Assembly (NCBI RefSeq): GCF_012767755.2
Contig: NZ_AP023189.1
Location: forward strand, 1,860,001-1,924,000
Length of the DNA stretch: 64,000 nt
Reading direction: 5' to 3'
Origin: Pseudomonas tohonis
Lineage (GTDB): Bacteria > Pseudomonadota > Gammaproteobacteria > Pseudomonadales > Pseudomonadaceae
Below are positions 1 to 9,870 of this stretch, in pieces. The position numbers and the translations under genes are program-made. The notes under the pieces were generated by a model. It ran no database searches. It had not been told where the DNA came from and worked only from the letters and a program-made list of their open reading frames with translations. Position 1 is the first letter of the stretch; each line of letters begins with the position of its first letter.

Positions 1-484
1 GCTGGGCCAGGCCTGGGACGAGGCCGCCATCACCCAGGCGCTGCAGGCCACCCGGGTTACCGGCCGCCTGGATCGCCGCTCGCTGAAATGGCGTGGCAAG
101 TCACTCACGCTGCTGCTGGATGTTGGGCATAATCCCCACGCTGCCGGCTACCTGGCCGAGCGCCTGCGCGCCCGTCCGGTCGCGGGTCGCCGCCTCGCGG
201 TGTTCGGCCTGCTGGCCGACAAGGACCTGCCCGGCGTGCTCGCGCCGCTCAAGGACGTCCTGCCCGACTGGGCGGTGACCACCCTGCCGTCGACGCGCAG
301 CCGGCCGGCCGCCGAGTTGCAGGCCGCGTTGCTCGCCCTGGGCGTCACGGCCAGCAGCCATGCGGACGTGGCTGCGGCGCTGGATGCGCAGTGCGAGAAG
401 GCCGGGGAGGGGGATGAAATCCTGGTGTTCGGATCTTTCTATTGCGTGGCCGAGGCGCTGGCCTGGCTCGCGCATCAGGCTTAA
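1..484 (+). CDS. folC: FolC C-terminal part (dihydrofolate synthase / folylpolyglutamate synthase), cut by the window edge
   Basis: The reading frame is open from base 2 to the TAA at 482-484, so only the last ~160 residues are present. FolC adds glutamate to dihydropteroate and then to folates in the cytoplasm. The visible part is the C-terminal Mur-ligase-like domain: it contains the LLDVGHNPHAA motif (about residue 36 of the fragment), typical of FolC, and later a VFGLLADKD stretch and an ILVFGSFY segment near the end, both usual for the family. The next gene (SPOR protein) starts 7-13 bases downstream, and folC, the SPOR gene, cvpA and purF follow each other on the same strand, the classic gamma-proteobacterial order. 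Confidence 0.93.
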   Translation, partial: LGQAWDEAAITQALQATRVTGRLDRRSLKWRGKSLTLLLDVGHNPHAAGYLAERLRARPVAGRRLAVFGLLADKDLPGVLAPLKDVLPDWAVTTLPSTRSRPAAELQAALLALGVTASSHADVAAALDAQCEKAGEGDEILVFGSFYCVAEALAWLAHQA

Positions 485-490
485 GGGGGA

Positions 491-1138
491 GTGGCTGTGC
501 TGGACAAGGGACTCAAGCAACGCATCGTCGGTGCCCTGGTGCTGCTGGCGCTGGCGGTGATCTTCCTGCCGATGCTGTTCACCCGCGAGGACGAGCTGCG
601 CCAAGTGCGCATCGACGCCCCGGCCATGCCGCAGACCCCGGAGATGCCGCCGGTGGAGATGGAAACCGTGCCGGTTCCCGAGCCGCAGGTGCTGCCTGAA
701 GAGCCCGTCCCGCCGCTGGATGGCTCCGGCCAGGCCAGTGCCCTGCCCGTCGCCCCTGCCGAGCAGCCCGGCACCCCCGTGCAACCGGCCCAGCCCCAGG
801 CCCCCACGCAACCCCAGGCCCAGCCGCAGCAGGCCCAGGCCGTGCCGCCGGCTGCCACGCCGCCCAAGGCGGAAGAAAAGCGCCTGGACCCGAACGGCCT
901 GCCGGTCAGCTGGTCGATCCAGCTCGCCAGCCTGTCCAACCGGGCCAGCGCCGAGAAGCTCCAGCAGACCTTGCGCAACCAGGGCTACAACGCCTATATC
1001 CGCAGCGCGGACGGCATGAACCGGGTGTTCGTCGGCCCGGTCATCGAGCGCGCGGAGGCCGACCGGCTGCGTGACTCCCTGAGCCGCCAACAGAAGCTCA
1101 ACGGCTTCATCGTTCGCTTCCAGCCCGAAAAAGGCTGA
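491..1138 (+). CDS. dedD: SPOR-domain cell-division protein (DedD-like)
   Basis: A 215-residue bitopic inner-membrane protein. Residues ~9-28 form one membrane helix (GALVLLALAVIFLPMLF), followed by a long Pro/Gln/Ala-rich periplasmic linker (~40-130) and a C-terminal SPOR domain (~138-213: SWSIQLASLSNRASAEKL ... NRVFVGPV). SPOR domains bind denuded septal peptidoglycan, so the protein is expected at the division site. The start is uncertain: GTG at 491 gives the usual MAVLDKG N-terminus, but the GGGGGA ribosome site (485-490) is better spaced for GTG at 497. The position between folC and cvpA matches dedD in other gamma-proteobacteria; the symbol rests on context and domain order, as sequence identity outside the SPOR domain is low. 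Confidence 0.85.
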   Translation: MAVLDKGLKQRIVGALVLLALAVIFLPMLFTREDELRQVRIDAPAMPQTPEMPPVEMETVPVPEPQVLPEEPVPPLDGSGQASALPVAPAEQPGTPVQPAQPQAPTQPQAQPQQAQAVPPAATPPKAEEKRLDPNGLPVSWSIQLASLSNRASAEKLQQTLRNQGYNAYIRSADGMNRVFVGPVIERAEADRLRDSLSRQQKLNGFIVRFQPEKG

Positions 1139-1233
1139 TTCGCTCGCTCTATCAGAGCAATCTGATCCGCGGGTTACCGGAGTGACGGGGCTCTGCTAAA
1201 ATGCAGCGCCTTTTCTGTTCGTGAGCTGCATAC

Positions 1234-1746
1234 GTGGCATTCACCTGGGTCGATTGGTCGATCATCGCCATCATCGCCATTTCCAGTCTGATCAGTCTGA
1301 AGCGCGGCTTCGTGAAGGAAGCGCTTTCACTGCTCACCTGGATCATCGCCGGCATAGTCGCCTGGATGTTCGGCGGGGCCTTGTCACAGCACCTCACCGA
1401 GTTCATCGAAATGCCGTCGGCGCGCGTGATCGCGGCCTGCGCCATTCTCTTCATCGCCACCCTGCTCGTGGGGGCGTTGGTCAATTTCCTGATCGGTGAG
1501 CTGATCAGGGTCACCGGCATGGACGGCACCGACCGCTTCCTCGGCATGGTCTTCGGCGCGGCGCGCGGGGCTTTGCTGGTGGTGGTGCTGGTCGGCCTGC
1601 TGAGCCTGGCGCCGGTGCAACAGGATCCTTGGTGGCAGCAGTCCACGCTGCTGCCGCATTTTCTCATGGTCGCCGACTGGTCGAAGAACCTGATTCTGGG
1701 CTTCACCAGCCAGTGGCTTGCCGGCAGCGTCAGCGCACCAAGCTGA
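1234..1746 (+). CDS. cvpA: CvpA family membrane protein
   Basis: A 170-residue integral inner-membrane protein with four hydrophobic segments (roughly residues 5-22, 30-50, 64-86 and 102-124). The start WVDWSIIAIIAISSLISL and the following KRGFVKEALSL are typical of the CvpA/colicin V production family. It starts at GTG 1234. The role in unstressed cells is unclear; homologues affect envelope stress resistance and biofilm formation. It lies directly upstream of purF, as in E. coli, and the 91-base gap to purF holds no clear terminator, so they are probably co-transcribed. A TAAAAT-like -10 sits around 1195-1200, before this gene, but no convincing -35 accompanies it. Confidence 0.9.
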   Translation: MAFTWVDWSIIAIIAISSLISLKRGFVKEALSLLTWIIAGIVAWMFGGALSQHLTEFIEMPSARVIAACAILFIATLLVGALVNFLIGELIRVTGMDGTDRFLGMVFGAARGALLVVVLVGLLSLAPVQQDPWWQQSTLLPHFLMVADWSKNLILGFTSQWLAGSVSAPS

Positions 1747-1837
1747 GCCGCCAAACAACGGTTGGCGAGCGGGGCACCAACTGCCCGGCCCGTCGCCCGG
1801 TATTAGCCTGAACTACTAGCAGCAGGGGTTGCACCGC

Positions 1838-3343
1838 ATGTGTGGCATCGTCGGTATCGTCGGTAAGTCGAACGTCAATCAGGCGCTGTATGACGCGCTC
1901 ACCGTTCTCCAGCATCGCGGCCAGGACGCTGCCGGCATCGTGACCAGCCATGACGGCCGGTTGTTCCTGCGCAAGGACAACGGCCTGGTCCGCGATGTAT
2001 TCCAGCAGCGGCACATGCAGCGCCTGGTCGGCCACATGGGCATCGGCCACGTGCGCTACCCGACCGCGGGCAGCTCCAGCTCCGCCGAGGCGCAGCCGTT
2101 CTACGTCAACTCGCCCTACGGCATCACCCTGGCGCACAACGGCAACCTGACCAACGTCGAGCAACTGGCCAAGGAAATCTACGAATCCGACCTGCGCCAC
2201 GTGAACACCAATTCCGACTCGGAAGTGCTGCTCAACGTGTTCGCCCACGAGCTGGCCCATCGCGGCAAGCTGCAGCCCACCGAGGAGGACGTGTTCGCCG
2301 CCGTCTCCGGGGTGCACGACCGCTGCCTGGGCGGCTACGCCGTGGTGGCGATGATCACCGGCTACGGCATCGTCGGCTTCCGCGACCCCAACGCCATCCG
2401 CCCGATCGTCTTCGGCCAGCGTCACACCGACGAAGGCGTGGAATACATGATCGCCTCCGAGAGCGTCTCCCTCGACGTGCTCGGTTTCACCCTGATCCGC
2501 GACCTCGCGCCGGGCGAAGCGGTGTACATCACCGAAGACGGCAAGCTCTACACCCGCCAGTGCGCCAAGGCGCCGAGGCTCGCCCCGTGCATCTTCGAAC
2601 ACGTCTACCTGGCGCGTCCGGACTCCATCATGGACGGCGTCTCGGTCTACAAGGCGCGCCTGCGCATGGGCGAGAAGCTGGCCGAGAAGATCCAGCGCGA
2701 GCGCCCGGACCACGACATCGACGTGGTCATCCCGATCCCCGATACCAGCCGCACCGCAGCCCTTGAACTGGCCAACCACCTGGGCGTGAAATTCCGCGAA
2801 GGCTTCGTCAAGAACCGCTACATCGGCCGCACCTTCATCATGCCGGGCCAGGCCGCGCGCAAGAAGTCGGTGCGCCAGAAGCTCAACGCCATCGAACTGG
2901 AGTTCCGCGGCAAGAACGTGATGCTGGTGGACGACTCCATCGTCCGTGGCACCACCTGCAAGCAGATCATCCAGATGGCCCGCGAAGCCGGCGCCAAGAA
3001 CGTCTACTTCTGCTCGGCCGCCCCGGCGGTGCGCTACCCCAACGTGTACGGCATCGACATGCCCAGTGCCCACGAGCTGATCGCCCACAACCGCTCCACC
3101 GAGGAAGTGGCCGAACTGATCGGCGCCGACTGGCTGATCTACCAGGACCTGCCGGACCTGATCGAGGCGGTCGGTGGCGGCAAGGTGAAGATCGACCAGT
3201 TCGACTGCGCGGTGTTCGACGGCAAGTACATCACCGGCGATGTCGACGAGCACTACCTGAACAAGATCGAGCAGGCGCGCAACGACGCCAGCAAGAACAA
3301 GGTCAACGTGGTCAGCGCGATCATCGACCTGTACAACAATTGA
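1838..3343 (+). CDS. purF: Amidophosphoribosyltransferase
   Basis: PurF catalyses the first committed step of purine synthesis: PRPP + glutamine to 5-phosphoribosylamine. The start at ATG 1838 is chosen because Cys2, exposed when Met1 is removed, is the glutaminase nucleophile (MCGIVGIVG); the upstream TTG at 1829 would hide it. The N-terminal Ntn-hydrolase domain spans ~1-235 and the phosphoribosyltransferase domain ~260-470, with the PRPP loop [13 protein letters not shown] at ~361-373. The 501-residue length matches Pseudomonas PurF. It follows cvpA, and a terminator-like hairpin (3376-3406) separates it from metZ. Confidence 0.97.
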   Translation: MCGIVGIVGKSNVNQALYDALTVLQHRGQDAAGIVTSHDGRLFLRKDNGLVRDVFQQRHMQRLVGHMGIGHVRYPTAGSSSSAEAQPFYVNSPYGITLAHNGNLTNVEQLAKEIYESDLRHVNTNSDSEVLLNVFAHELAHRGKLQPTEEDVFAAVSGVHDRCLGGYAVVAMITGYGIVGFRDPNAIRPIVFGQRHTDEGVEYMIASESVSLDVLGFTLIRDLAPGEAVYITEDGKLYTRQCAKAPRLAPCIFEHVYLARPDSIMDGVSVYKARLRMGEKLAEKIQRERPDHDIDVVIPIPDTSRTAALELANHLGVKFREGFVKNRYIGRTFIMPGQAARKKSVRQKLNAIELEFRGKNVMLVDDSIVRGTTCKQIIQMAREAGAKNVYFCSAAPAVRYPNVYGIDMPSAHELIAHNRSTEEVAELIGADWLIYQDLPDLIEAVGGGKVKIDQFDCAVFDGKYITGDVDEHYLNKIEQARNDASKNKVNVVSAIIDLYNN

Positions 3344-3375
3344 GCGGCCACCACTGAGCCGCACGTTGCAAGCCA

Positions 3376-3406
3376 GCAGCCCGGACCCGATCCGGGCTGC
3401 GTTTCT
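3376..3406 (+). terminator. Terminator-like hairpin between purF and metZ
   Basis: A 10-bp perfect stem (3376-3385 GCAGCCCGGA with 3391-3400 TCCGGGCTGC), loop CCCGA, followed by GTTTCT. The T-run is short, so read-through into metZ is likely to be partial. Confidence 0.6.
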
Positions 3407-3420
3407 GATGAGGTAGCGAT

Positions 3421-4632
3421 ATGACGCAGGAATGGGAAGCCGGGCGGCTGGACAGTGACCTCGAAGGCGCGGCCTTCGACACCCTGGCGGTGCGTGCGGG
3501 GCAGCACCGCACCCCGGAGGGCGAGCACGGCGAGGCGATGTTCCTCACCTCCAGCTACGTGTTCCGTACCGCCGCCGACGCCGCCGCGCGCTTCGCCGGC
3601 GAGGTGCCGGGCAACGTCTACTCGCGCTACACCAACCCCACCGTGCGCGCCTTCGAAGAGCGCATCGCCGCCCTTGAAGGTGCCGAGCAGGCCGTGGCCA
3701 CCGCCTCGGGCATGTCGGCGATCCTCTCCATCGTCATGAGCCAGTGCAGCGCGGGCGATCACGTGCTGGTCTCGCGCAGCGTGTTCGGCTCGACCATCAG
3801 CCTGTTCGAGAAGTACCTCAAGCGCTTCGGCGTCGAGGTCGACTACCCGCCGCTGGCCGACCTGGCCGGCTGGGAAGCGGCCTTCAAGCCCAACACCCGG
3901 CTGCTGTTCGTCGAATCGCCGTCCAACCCCCTGGCCGAACTGGTGGACATCGCCGCCCTGGCCGAGATCGCCCACGCCCGTGGCGCCCTGCTGGCGGTGG
4001 ACAATTGCTTCTGCACCCCCGCGCTGCAGCAGCCGCTGAAGCTCGGCGCCGACATCGTCATGCATTCGGCCACCAAGTACATCGACGGCCAGGGCCGCAG
4101 CATGGGTGGCGTGGTCGCCGGCCGCAAGGCGCAGATGGAAGGCGTGGTCGGCTTCCTGCGCACCGCCGGCCCGACCCTCAGCCCGTTCAACGCCTGGATC
4201 TTCCTCAAGGGCCTGGAAACCCTGCGCGTGCGCATGCAGGCCCACTGCGCCAGCGCCCTGGAGCTGGCCCGCTGGCTGGAACAGCAGCCGGGCATCGAGC
4301 GCGTGTACTACGCCGGCCTGGAAAGCCACCCGCAGCACGAACTGGCCAAGCGTCAGCAGAGCGCCTTCGGTGCCGTGGTCAGCTTCGAGGTGGCCGGCGG
4401 CAAGGACGCGGCGTGGCGTTTCATCGACGCCACCCGGGTGATCTCCATCACCACCAACCTGGGTGATACCAAGACCACCATCGCCCACCCGGCCACCACC
4501 TCCCACGGCCGCCTGTCGCCGCAGGAGCGTGCCAACGCCGGCATCGGCGACAACCTGATCCGCGTCGCCGTGGGCCTGGAAGACATCGCCGACCTCAAGG
4601 CCGATCTCGCGCGTGGCCTCGCCGCGTTGTGA
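3421..4632 (+). CDS. metZ: O-succinylhomoserine sulfhydrylase
   Basis: A PLP enzyme of the Cys/Met-metabolism family (trans-sulfuration superfamily). In pseudomonads MetZ makes homocysteine directly from O-succinylhomoserine and sulfide. The 403-residue length equals the known Pseudomonas enzyme. The PLP lysine is K219 in [11 protein letters not shown]; the [15 protein letters not shown] segment (~62-76) and SPSNPLAE (~167) are family hallmarks. The start at ATG 3421 is preceded by GATGAGGTAGCG, a good ribosome site. The stop codon overlaps a possible GTG start of the next gene (4629). The position next to purF matches P. aeruginosa. Confidence 0.95.
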   Translation: MTQEWEAGRLDSDLEGAAFDTLAVRAGQHRTPEGEHGEAMFLTSSYVFRTAADAAARFAGEVPGNVYSRYTNPTVRAFEERIAALEGAEQAVATASGMSAILSIVMSQCSAGDHVLVSRSVFGSTISLFEKYLKRFGVEVDYPPLADLAGWEAAFKPNTRLLFVESPSNPLAELVDIAALAEIAHARGALLAVDNCFCTPALQQPLKLGADIVMHSATKYIDGQGRSMGGVVAGRKAQMEGVVGFLRTAGPTLSPFNAWIFLKGLETLRVRMQAHCASALELARWLEQQPGIERVYYAGLESHPQHELAKRQQSAFGAVVSFEVAGGKDAAWRFIDATRVISITTNLGDTKTTIAHPATTSHGRLSPQERANAGIGDNLIRVAVGLEDIADLKADLARGLAAL

Positions 4633-4643
4633 TCGAGTGGTCC

Positions 4644-5408
4644 ATGGAGTCGCTACCCGCCCATAACGGCAAGGTCGCGCTGGTCACCGGCGCGGCCCGT
4701 GGCATCGGCCTGGGCATCGCCGCCTGGCTGATCGCCGAAGGCTGGCAGGTGGTGCTGGCGGACATCGATCGTGCCCGGGGCAGCAAGGTGGCCAAGGCAC
4801 TGGGCAGCAACGCCTGGTTCGTCGGCATGGACGTGGCCCATGAAAGCCAGGTCGCCGTGGGCATCGCCGAGGTGCTCGGCCAGTTCGGCCGGCTCGATGC
4901 GCTGGTGTGCAACGCCGGCGTCGCCGAGGCCCATGGCGCGCCGCTGGAAAGCCTCGAGCTGATGCAGTGGAACCGCACCCTGTCGGTCAACCTCACCGGG
5001 CCGATGCTGCTGGCCAAGCACTGCGCGCCCTACCTGCGCGGCCACCGGGGCGCCATCGTCACCATCGCCTCGACCCGTGCCCATCAATCCGAACGCGACA
5101 CCGAAGCCTACGCCGCGAGCAAGGGCGGCCTGGTGGCGCTGACCCACGCGCTGGCCATCAGCCTGGGGCCGGACATCCGCGTCAACGTGGTCAGCCCCGG
5201 CTGGATCGACTCCCGCGACCGCGCCGCCCGTGAAGAGGCGCCGCTGTCGGAATGGGATCATGACCAGCACCCGGCGGGCCGCGTCGGTACGGTGGAAGAC
5301 GTCGCCGCCCTGGTCGCCTGGCTGCTTTCGGACAACAGCGGCTTCGTCACCGGCCAGGAGTTCCTGGTCGACGGCGGCATGACCCGCAAGATGATCTACC
5401 TGGACTGA
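4644..5408 (+). CDS. Short-chain dehydrogenase/reductase (SDR)
   Basis: A classical SDR oxidoreductase of about 254 residues, substrate unknown. It shows the NAD(P)-binding TGAARGIG motif (~16-23), the NAG motif (CNAGVAE, ~88) and the catalytic Ser (IASTRA, ~139) with YAASK (~155-159). The segment VSPGWID follows the active site as usual, and VDGG is near the C-terminus. The start is ATG 4644; an in-frame GTG at 4629 overlapping the metZ stop would add five residues. It is probably co-transcribed with metZ because there is no gap. The PLP-pathway neighbour does not reveal its substrate. A strong terminator lies at 5471-5504. Confidence 0.9.
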   Translation: MESLPAHNGKVALVTGAARGIGLGIAAWLIAEGWQVVLADIDRARGSKVAKALGSNAWFVGMDVAHESQVAVGIAEVLGQFGRLDALVCNAGVAEAHGAPLESLELMQWNRTLSVNLTGPMLLAKHCAPYLRGHRGAIVTIASTRAHQSERDTEAYAASKGGLVALTHALAISLGPDIRVNVVSPGWIDSRDRAAREEAPLSEWDHDQHPAGRVGTVEDVAALVAWLLSDNSGFVTGQEFLVDGGMTRKMIYLD

Positions 5409-5470
5409 GCTCGCTCTCCCGGTACACACCGTTCCCCCGATCGTTCCACGGGCCTGCGGAACGAACGAAA

Positions 5471-5510
5471 ACGGGCGGCAGTGCCTTCGCACTGCCGCCC
5501 GTTGGTTTTC
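5471..5510. terminator. Strong terminator between convergent SDR gene and xcpQ
   Basis: A perfect 15-bp inverted repeat (5471-5485 and 5490-5504) with a CTTC loop. On the plus strand it is followed by GGTTTTC. On the minus strand the continuation is TTCGTTCGTT, poorer in T. It lies between the stop codons of two convergent transcripts, so it can serve both, most clearly the plus-strand metZ/SDR transcript. Confidence 0.85.
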
Positions 5511-5522
5511 GGGGGCCGGGTA

Positions 5523-7481
5523 TCAGGGCGCCGGGCTTTCTGCCGGGCGCACGTCGATGGCCGGGGTGCCCTGGCCGCCGTCGAACAGCTGCGCCGGGCT
5601 GCGCGGGAGGATGCTCGGGCGGTTCTCCTTGTCGCTCTGGTCGCCCAGCACGCGGATGTCGCTGTACTTCTTGCCCGAGAGGGCGGCGAGGCCGGCGCGG
5701 TCGCGGACCACGGTCGGGCGCAGGAAGACCATCAGGTTGCGCTTCACGTGGCTGTCCTTGGTGGAGCGGAACAGGCGGCCGAGCAGGGGGATGTCGCCCA
5801 GCAGCGGCACCTTGGAGTCGGTGGTGGTGACGTCGTCCTGGATCAGGCCACCGAGCACGATCACCTGGCCGTCCTCGGCGAGGATGGTGCTCTTGATCGA
5901 GCGCTTGTTGGTGATCAGGTCCACCGCCTGGGCGGTGAGGGTGGCGCTGGGAGCGATGGAGGAGATCTCCTGCTCGATCTCCAGGCGCAGGGTGGCGCCC
6001 TCGTTGATGTGCGGGGTGACCTTGAGGGTCACGCCGATGTCCTTGCGCTCGATGGTGGTGAAGGGGTTGTTGGCCCCGGCCGCATCGGTGGTGTAGGAAC
6101 CGGTCTGGAAGGGCACGTTCTGGCCCACGAGGATTTCCGCCTTCTGGTTGTCCAGGGTCAGCAGGCTGGGCGTGGACAGCAGGTTGCTCTTGCTGTTGGC
6201 CGAGAGCGCGGTGACCAGGGCGGCGAAATGGTCGGTGCCGATGCCGATGATGGCGCCGTCGGGCAGGGTGGTCGGCAGCTTCTCGTCCTTGATGGCATTG
6301 AGCACGGTGCCCACCGAGAGGCCGGTGTTGCCGAAGTTGACCCCGCCGAGGCCGCCGGTATTGCCGCGGGCGTCGACGGCCCACTGCACGCCGAGGGCGT
6401 CGGTGATGTCGCCGGAGATTTCCACGATGGCGGCTTCCACCATCACCTGGGCGCGCGGCACGTCGAGCTGGCGGACGATGTCCTCCAGCGCGTTGACCGT
6501 GTCCGGTTCGGCCAGCAGGACCAGGGCGTTGAGGCTCTCGTCGGCACGGATGAGGATGTTCTGCGGCTTGCCCTGCTGTTCACCGCCGCCTTCGGGGGCC
6601 TTCAGGCCCTCGGAAATCTCGCCCAGGGTGGTGGCCAGGGCCTTGGCGTCGTTGTGGCGCAGGCGGATGACGCGGGTATTGGCCGAGCGCGAGGTCGGGG
6701 TGTCGAGGGATTGCGCCAGTGCCACCAGCTTGGCGCGTGCCGAAGGCGGGCCGACGATGATCAGGCGGTTGGTGCGCGCGTCGGCGATCACCTGGGCGGC
6801 GTTGGTGCCCTTGGCCTGGCCGCGGCTGACCGCGCTGTTGAGCACCTCCGCGGCGTCCATCACCCAGGCGTTCTGCAGGTTGAGCACGGTGTAGTCGCGG
6901 TCGCCCTTCTGGTCGAGCTGGCTCATCAGGCTTTCGATCCGCGCGATGTTGGCGCTACGGTCGCTGATGATCAGGGCATTGGACGAGGTCACTGCGGCGA
7001 GGTGGCCGTATTGCGGCACCAGCGGGCGGATCAGCGGGATCAGCTCGGTCACCGGCGTGTGCTGCACCTGGATGACCCGGGTTTCCAGCTTGTCCGGCGC
7101 GGCCGGCCCGCCCTCGGCTTCGGACTTGGCCTCGGCGTTGGGGATGATGCGTGCCTGGTCGCCCTGGGTGACCACGGTGAAGCCATGGGTGGCCATCACC
7201 GAGAGGAACAGCTGGTAGACCTCGGAGAGGCTCAGCGGCGCCTTGGACACCACGCTGACCTGGCCCTTGACCCGGGGGTCGACGATGAAGGTCTCGCCGG
7301 TGATGTCGGCCACCTGGTCGACGAACTCGCGAATGTCGGCGTCCTTGAGGTTGATCGTCCAGCCATCCTGCTGGCTGCTTTCGGCCTGGGGTTGCGGGGT
7401 TGCCGCCAGCAGGGGCAGCGGCGCGGTAGCGAGGCCGGCGGCCAGCAGGGCGATACTCAGGCGCGAGAGGAGTGTGGGCAT
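5523..7481 (-). CDS. xcpQ: Type II secretion secretin GspD/XcpQ
   Basis: The outer-membrane secretin pore of the type II secretion system, about 652 residues. The start is ATG at 7481-7479, giving MPTLLSRLSIALLAAGLA, a signal peptide cleaved around residue 26 after LLAA. Longer upstream reading overlaps xcpP and is not used. The N0 domain begins at WTINLKDADIREFVDQVA, then N1-N3 repeats (NALIISD, RLIIVGP, NALVLLA segments), and the secretin domain (~400-610) with VPLLGDIPLLGRLF near its end. The C-terminal S domain contacts a pilotin. It starts 4 bases after the xcpP stop, so the two are co-transcribed, divergent from xcpR-Z. Confidence 0.97.
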   Translation of the reverse strand: MPTLLSRLSIALLAAGLATAPLPLLAATPQPQAESSQQDGWTINLKDADIREFVDQVADITGETFIVDPRVKGQVSVVSKAPLSLSEVYQLFLSVMATHGFTVVTQGDQARIIPNAEAKSEAEGGPAAPDKLETRVIQVQHTPVTELIPLIRPLVPQYGHLAAVTSSNALIISDRSANIARIESLMSQLDQKGDRDYTVLNLQNAWVMDAAEVLNSAVSRGQAKGTNAAQVIADARTNRLIIVGPPSARAKLVALAQSLDTPTSRSANTRVIRLRHNDAKALATTLGEISEGLKAPEGGGEQQGKPQNILIRADESLNALVLLAEPDTVNALEDIVRQLDVPRAQVMVEAAIVEISGDITDALGVQWAVDARGNTGGLGGVNFGNTGLSVGTVLNAIKDEKLPTTLPDGAIIGIGTDHFAALVTALSANSKSNLLSTPSLLTLDNQKAEILVGQNVPFQTGSYTTDAAGANNPFTTIERKDIGVTLKVTPHINEGATLRLEIEQEISSIAPSATLTAQAVDLITNKRSIKSTILAEDGQVIVLGGLIQDDVTTTDSKVPLLGDIPLLGRLFRSTKDSHVKRNLMVFLRPTVVRDRAGLAALSGKKYSDIRVLGDQSDKENRPSILPRSPAQLFDGGQGTPAIDVRPAESPAP

Positions 7482-7485
7482 TGAT

Positions 7486-8127
7486 TCATTCGCTTTCCGG
7501 GGGCTGTTCGGGCGGTAAGTCCGGCGGCAGGCCACCGGATTCTTCCATCTGTTTTCTCAGTGCTTCCATGCGTTCGCGCAGCTCGGCGGTGTTCTCCTCC
7601 TGGAGGCCGCCAAGGTCGTTCACAGCATCGTTCGCCGGCTCCGCCTCCATGGCGGGCGTTCCGGGTGCGGCCAGGCGCGCCCGGGGGAATGTCAGGGTTT
7701 CGAGGCGGCCGCCACGGTCGATCTCCACGCGGTCGCGGTAGACGGCGTGCAGCTTCACGCCGGGGCTGAGCTCATCGCCGCTGTGCAGGCGCCGGGGCTT
7801 TTCGCCCTCGGTACGGATGATCACGCTGGAGCGCGCCGGGTCGGCATTGATGAAGCTGCCCAGCAGGGTCAGGCGCAGGTTGGTCGCCGGTGGCGGCGCA
7901 TCGCTCTGCACGCGGCTCGGGCCGAACAGGGGTTCGAGGCGTTCCAGGCTGGCCGGAACCACGGCCTCGAGGGTGGGGTCACTGCTGGTGACGGGGGAAT
8001 TGCGGAGCAATCGGATCCAGTCGGCGGTTTGCCAGGCGAGGCTCAGGCTCATGGCGATCACCAGGCCCGCGCCCAGCAGCGCAGGCGAATGCTGTTGCAG
8101 CCAGTGTCGAGCACCAGGTGTGGGCAA
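7486..8127 (-). CDS. xcpP: Type II secretion protein GspC/XcpP
   Basis: A bitopic inner-membrane protein linking the inner-membrane platform to the secretin; in P. aeruginosa it works as a partner of XcpQ and the coupling is specific. Visible: one membrane helix (ALLGAGLVIAMSLSLAW), the homology region (LTLLGSFINADPARSSVII ... GDELSPGVKLHAVYRDRVEI), and a C-terminal coiled-coil-like stretch (RERMEALRKQMEESG). The frame is open up to GTG 8223, but I prefer TTG at 8127-8125: it has GGAG about 10 bases upstream, and the longer form would cover a possible promoter (TATGAT, near 8185). About 213 residues as chosen, 245 at most. Confidence 0.88.
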   Translation of the reverse strand: MPTPGARHWLQQHSPALLGAGLVIAMSLSLAWQTADWIRLLRNSPVTSSDPTLEAVVPASLERLEPLFGPSRVQSDAPPPATNLRLTLLGSFINADPARSSVIIRTEGEKPRRLHSGDELSPGVKLHAVYRDRVEIDRGGRLETLTFPRARLAAPGTPAMEAEPANDAVNDLGGLQEENTAELRERMEALRKQMEESGGLPPDLPPEQPPESE

Positions 8128-8382
8128 GTTGGGGGTTCTCCGCGAGTCGTTCTTGGTTTTCTGGATCGGCGAAAGTGCTGAATCATAGCAGTACGACGCA
8201 ATCACGCTACAACTCGCTGGCACGTGTGTCGTGGAGGTCGATGTGCTAAGAATATTCCAGATTTTTTACGGGTTTGCGTGCGCGCCCGATCACAACGACA
8301 AGAGAAATGGCAGGGATTGCCGCACAACCGTCAGGCAGTGTTGTGATAATTGCCCAGGTGATTTCATGAAGGCATTACACGG
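8128..8382. promoter_or_regulatory. Divergent control region between xcpP and xcpR
   Basis: 255 bases separate the two divergent secretion operons if xcpP starts at 8127. A TATGAT element on the minus strand (near 8185) could be the xcpPQ -10. On the plus strand TGTGATAAT (8342-8350) resembles an extended -10 for xcpR-Z; no good -35 goes with it, which suggests an activator. The xcp genes are quorum-sensing controlled in P. aeruginosa; I found no convincing lux-box (CT-N12-AG with inner symmetry) here. Confidence 0.4.
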
Positions 8383-9870
8383 ATGAACCCCTCTTCGATC
8401 GAGGCGCCGCTGCGGCGCCTGCCGTTCGGCTTCGCCAAGCGCCACGGCGTCTTCCTGCAGGATGGCGTAGAGCCCTGCCTGGCCCATCGCCAAGGCGCCG
8501 AACTGGTGGCCCTGGCCGAGGCCCGGCGCTTCGTCGGCCGTTCGCTGCCGTTGCGCCCGCTGCCCGCCGAAACCTTCGACCAGGCCCTGGCCCAGGCCTA
8601 CCAGCACGACTCCTCCGCCACCATGCAGCTCGCCGAAGACCTCGGCGGCAGCCTCGACCTGGCTGCGCTCGCCGAGCAGATGCCGGAGACCACCGACCTG
8701 ATGGAGCAGGAGGACGACGCGCCGATCATCCGCCTGATCAACGCCATCCTCGGCGAGGCCATTCGCGAGAACGCCTCGGACATCCACCTGGAGACCTTCG
8801 AGAAGCGCCTCGTGGTGAGGTTCCGTGTCGACGGCATCCTGCGCGAGGTGCTCGAACCCAAGCGTGAACTGGCGGCGCTGCTGGTTTCGCGGATCAAGGT
8901 CATGGCCAAGCTGGACATCGCCGAGAAGCGCGTCCCGCAGGACGGCCGTATCTCCCTGCGCGTGGCCGGGCGCGAAGTCGACATCCGTGTCTCCACGCTG
9001 CCCTCGGCCAACGGCGAGCGCGTGGTATTGCGCCTGCTGGACAAGCAGGCCGGGCGCCTCACCCTGCAGCACCTGGGCATGAGCGCGCGCGACCGCGAAC
9101 TGATGGAAGCCACGGTGCGCAAGCCCCACGGCATCCTGCTGGTCACCGGGCCCACCGGCTCGGGCAAGACCACCACGCTGTACGCCAGCCTGGTGACCCT
9201 CAACGACCGCACGCGCAACATCCTCACGGTCGAGGACCCGATCGAGTATCACCTCGAAGGCATCGGCCAGACCCAGGTCAATGCCAAGGTGGAGATGACC
9301 TTCGCCCGTGGCCTGCGCGCCATCCTGCGCCAGGACCCGGACGTGGTGATGGTCGGCGAGATCCGTGACCACGAGACCGCCGAGATCGCCGTGCAGGCCT
9401 CGCTCACCGGCCACCTGGTGCTTTCCACCCTGCACACCAACAGCGCCATCGGCGCCATCACCCGCCTGGTGGACATGGGCGTCGAGCCCTTCCTGCTGTC
9501 GTCCTCCCTGCTCGGCGTGCTCGCCCAGCGCCTGGTGCGCGTGCTCTGCAATCACTGCAAGGCGCCGTACAGCGCCGACGCCGCCGAATGCGCGCTGCTG
9601 GGCATCGACCCGGCGCAGCCGCCGACCCTCTACCACGCCCGTGGCTGCGCCGAATGCCACCAGCAGGGCTATCGCGGGCGTACCGGCATCTACGAACTGG
9701 TGGTCTTCGACGACCACATGCGCACCCTCATCCACAACGCCGCTGCAGAGCAGGAGATGACCCGCCATGCACGCCGCTTCGGTCCCAGCATCCGTGACGA
9801 CGGCAAGCGCAAGGTGCTCGAAGGCGTGACCACGGTGGAAGAAGTGCTGCGCGTGACCCAGGAAGAATAA
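8383..9870 (+). CDS. xcpR: Type II secretion ATPase GspE/XcpR
   Basis: The cytoplasmic hexameric ATPase that powers pseudopilus assembly; it docks to the inner membrane through XcpY. 495 residues, close to the usual ~500. Domains: N1E/N2E (1-150), then the RecA-like core with Walker A GPTGSGKT (256-263), Asp box around 280 (TVEDPIEY), Walker B MVGEIRD (~325), His box (STLHTN) and the tetracysteine zinc motif C389-x2-C392...C422-x2-C425 that marks GspE over PilT. Starts at ATG 8383, with GAAGG about 12 bases upstream. It is the first gene of the plus-strand xcpR-Z operon; xcpS starts on the next base after its stop. Confidence 0.97.
   Translation: MNPSSIEAPLRRLPFGFAKRHGVFLQDGVEPCLAHRQGAELVALAEARRFVGRSLPLRPLPAETFDQALAQAYQHDSSATMQLAEDLGGSLDLAALAEQMPETTDLMEQEDDAPIIRLINAILGEAIRENASDIHLETFEKRLVVRFRVDGILREVLEPKRELAALLVSRIKVMAKLDIAEKRVPQDGRISLRVAGREVDIRVSTLPSANGERVVLRLLDKQAGRLTLQHLGMSARDRELMEATVRKPHGILLVTGPTGSGKTTTLYASLVTLNDRTRNILTVEDPIEYHLEGIGQTQVNAKVEMTFARGLRAILRQDPDVVMVGEIRDHETAEIAVQASLTGHLVLSTLHTNSAIGAITRLVDMGVEPFLLSSSLLGVLAQRLVRVLCNHCKAPYSADAAECALLGIDPAQPPTLYHARGCAECHQQGYRGRTGIYELVVFDDHMRTLIHNAAAEQEMTRHARRFGPSIRDDGKRKVLEGVTTVEEVLRVTQEE

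Noticed and set aside
5481..7484. 667-codon plus-strand frame opposite xcpQ
   Set aside because: It is the GC-skew shadow of xcpQ: composition is His/Gly/Val-rich without any recognisable domain, and the minus-strand secretin is clear.
8128..8382. Quorum-sensing lux-box between xcpP and xcpR
   Set aside because: Candidate CT...AG pairs have the wrong spacing (16 rather than 12 bases) and lack inner symmetry.
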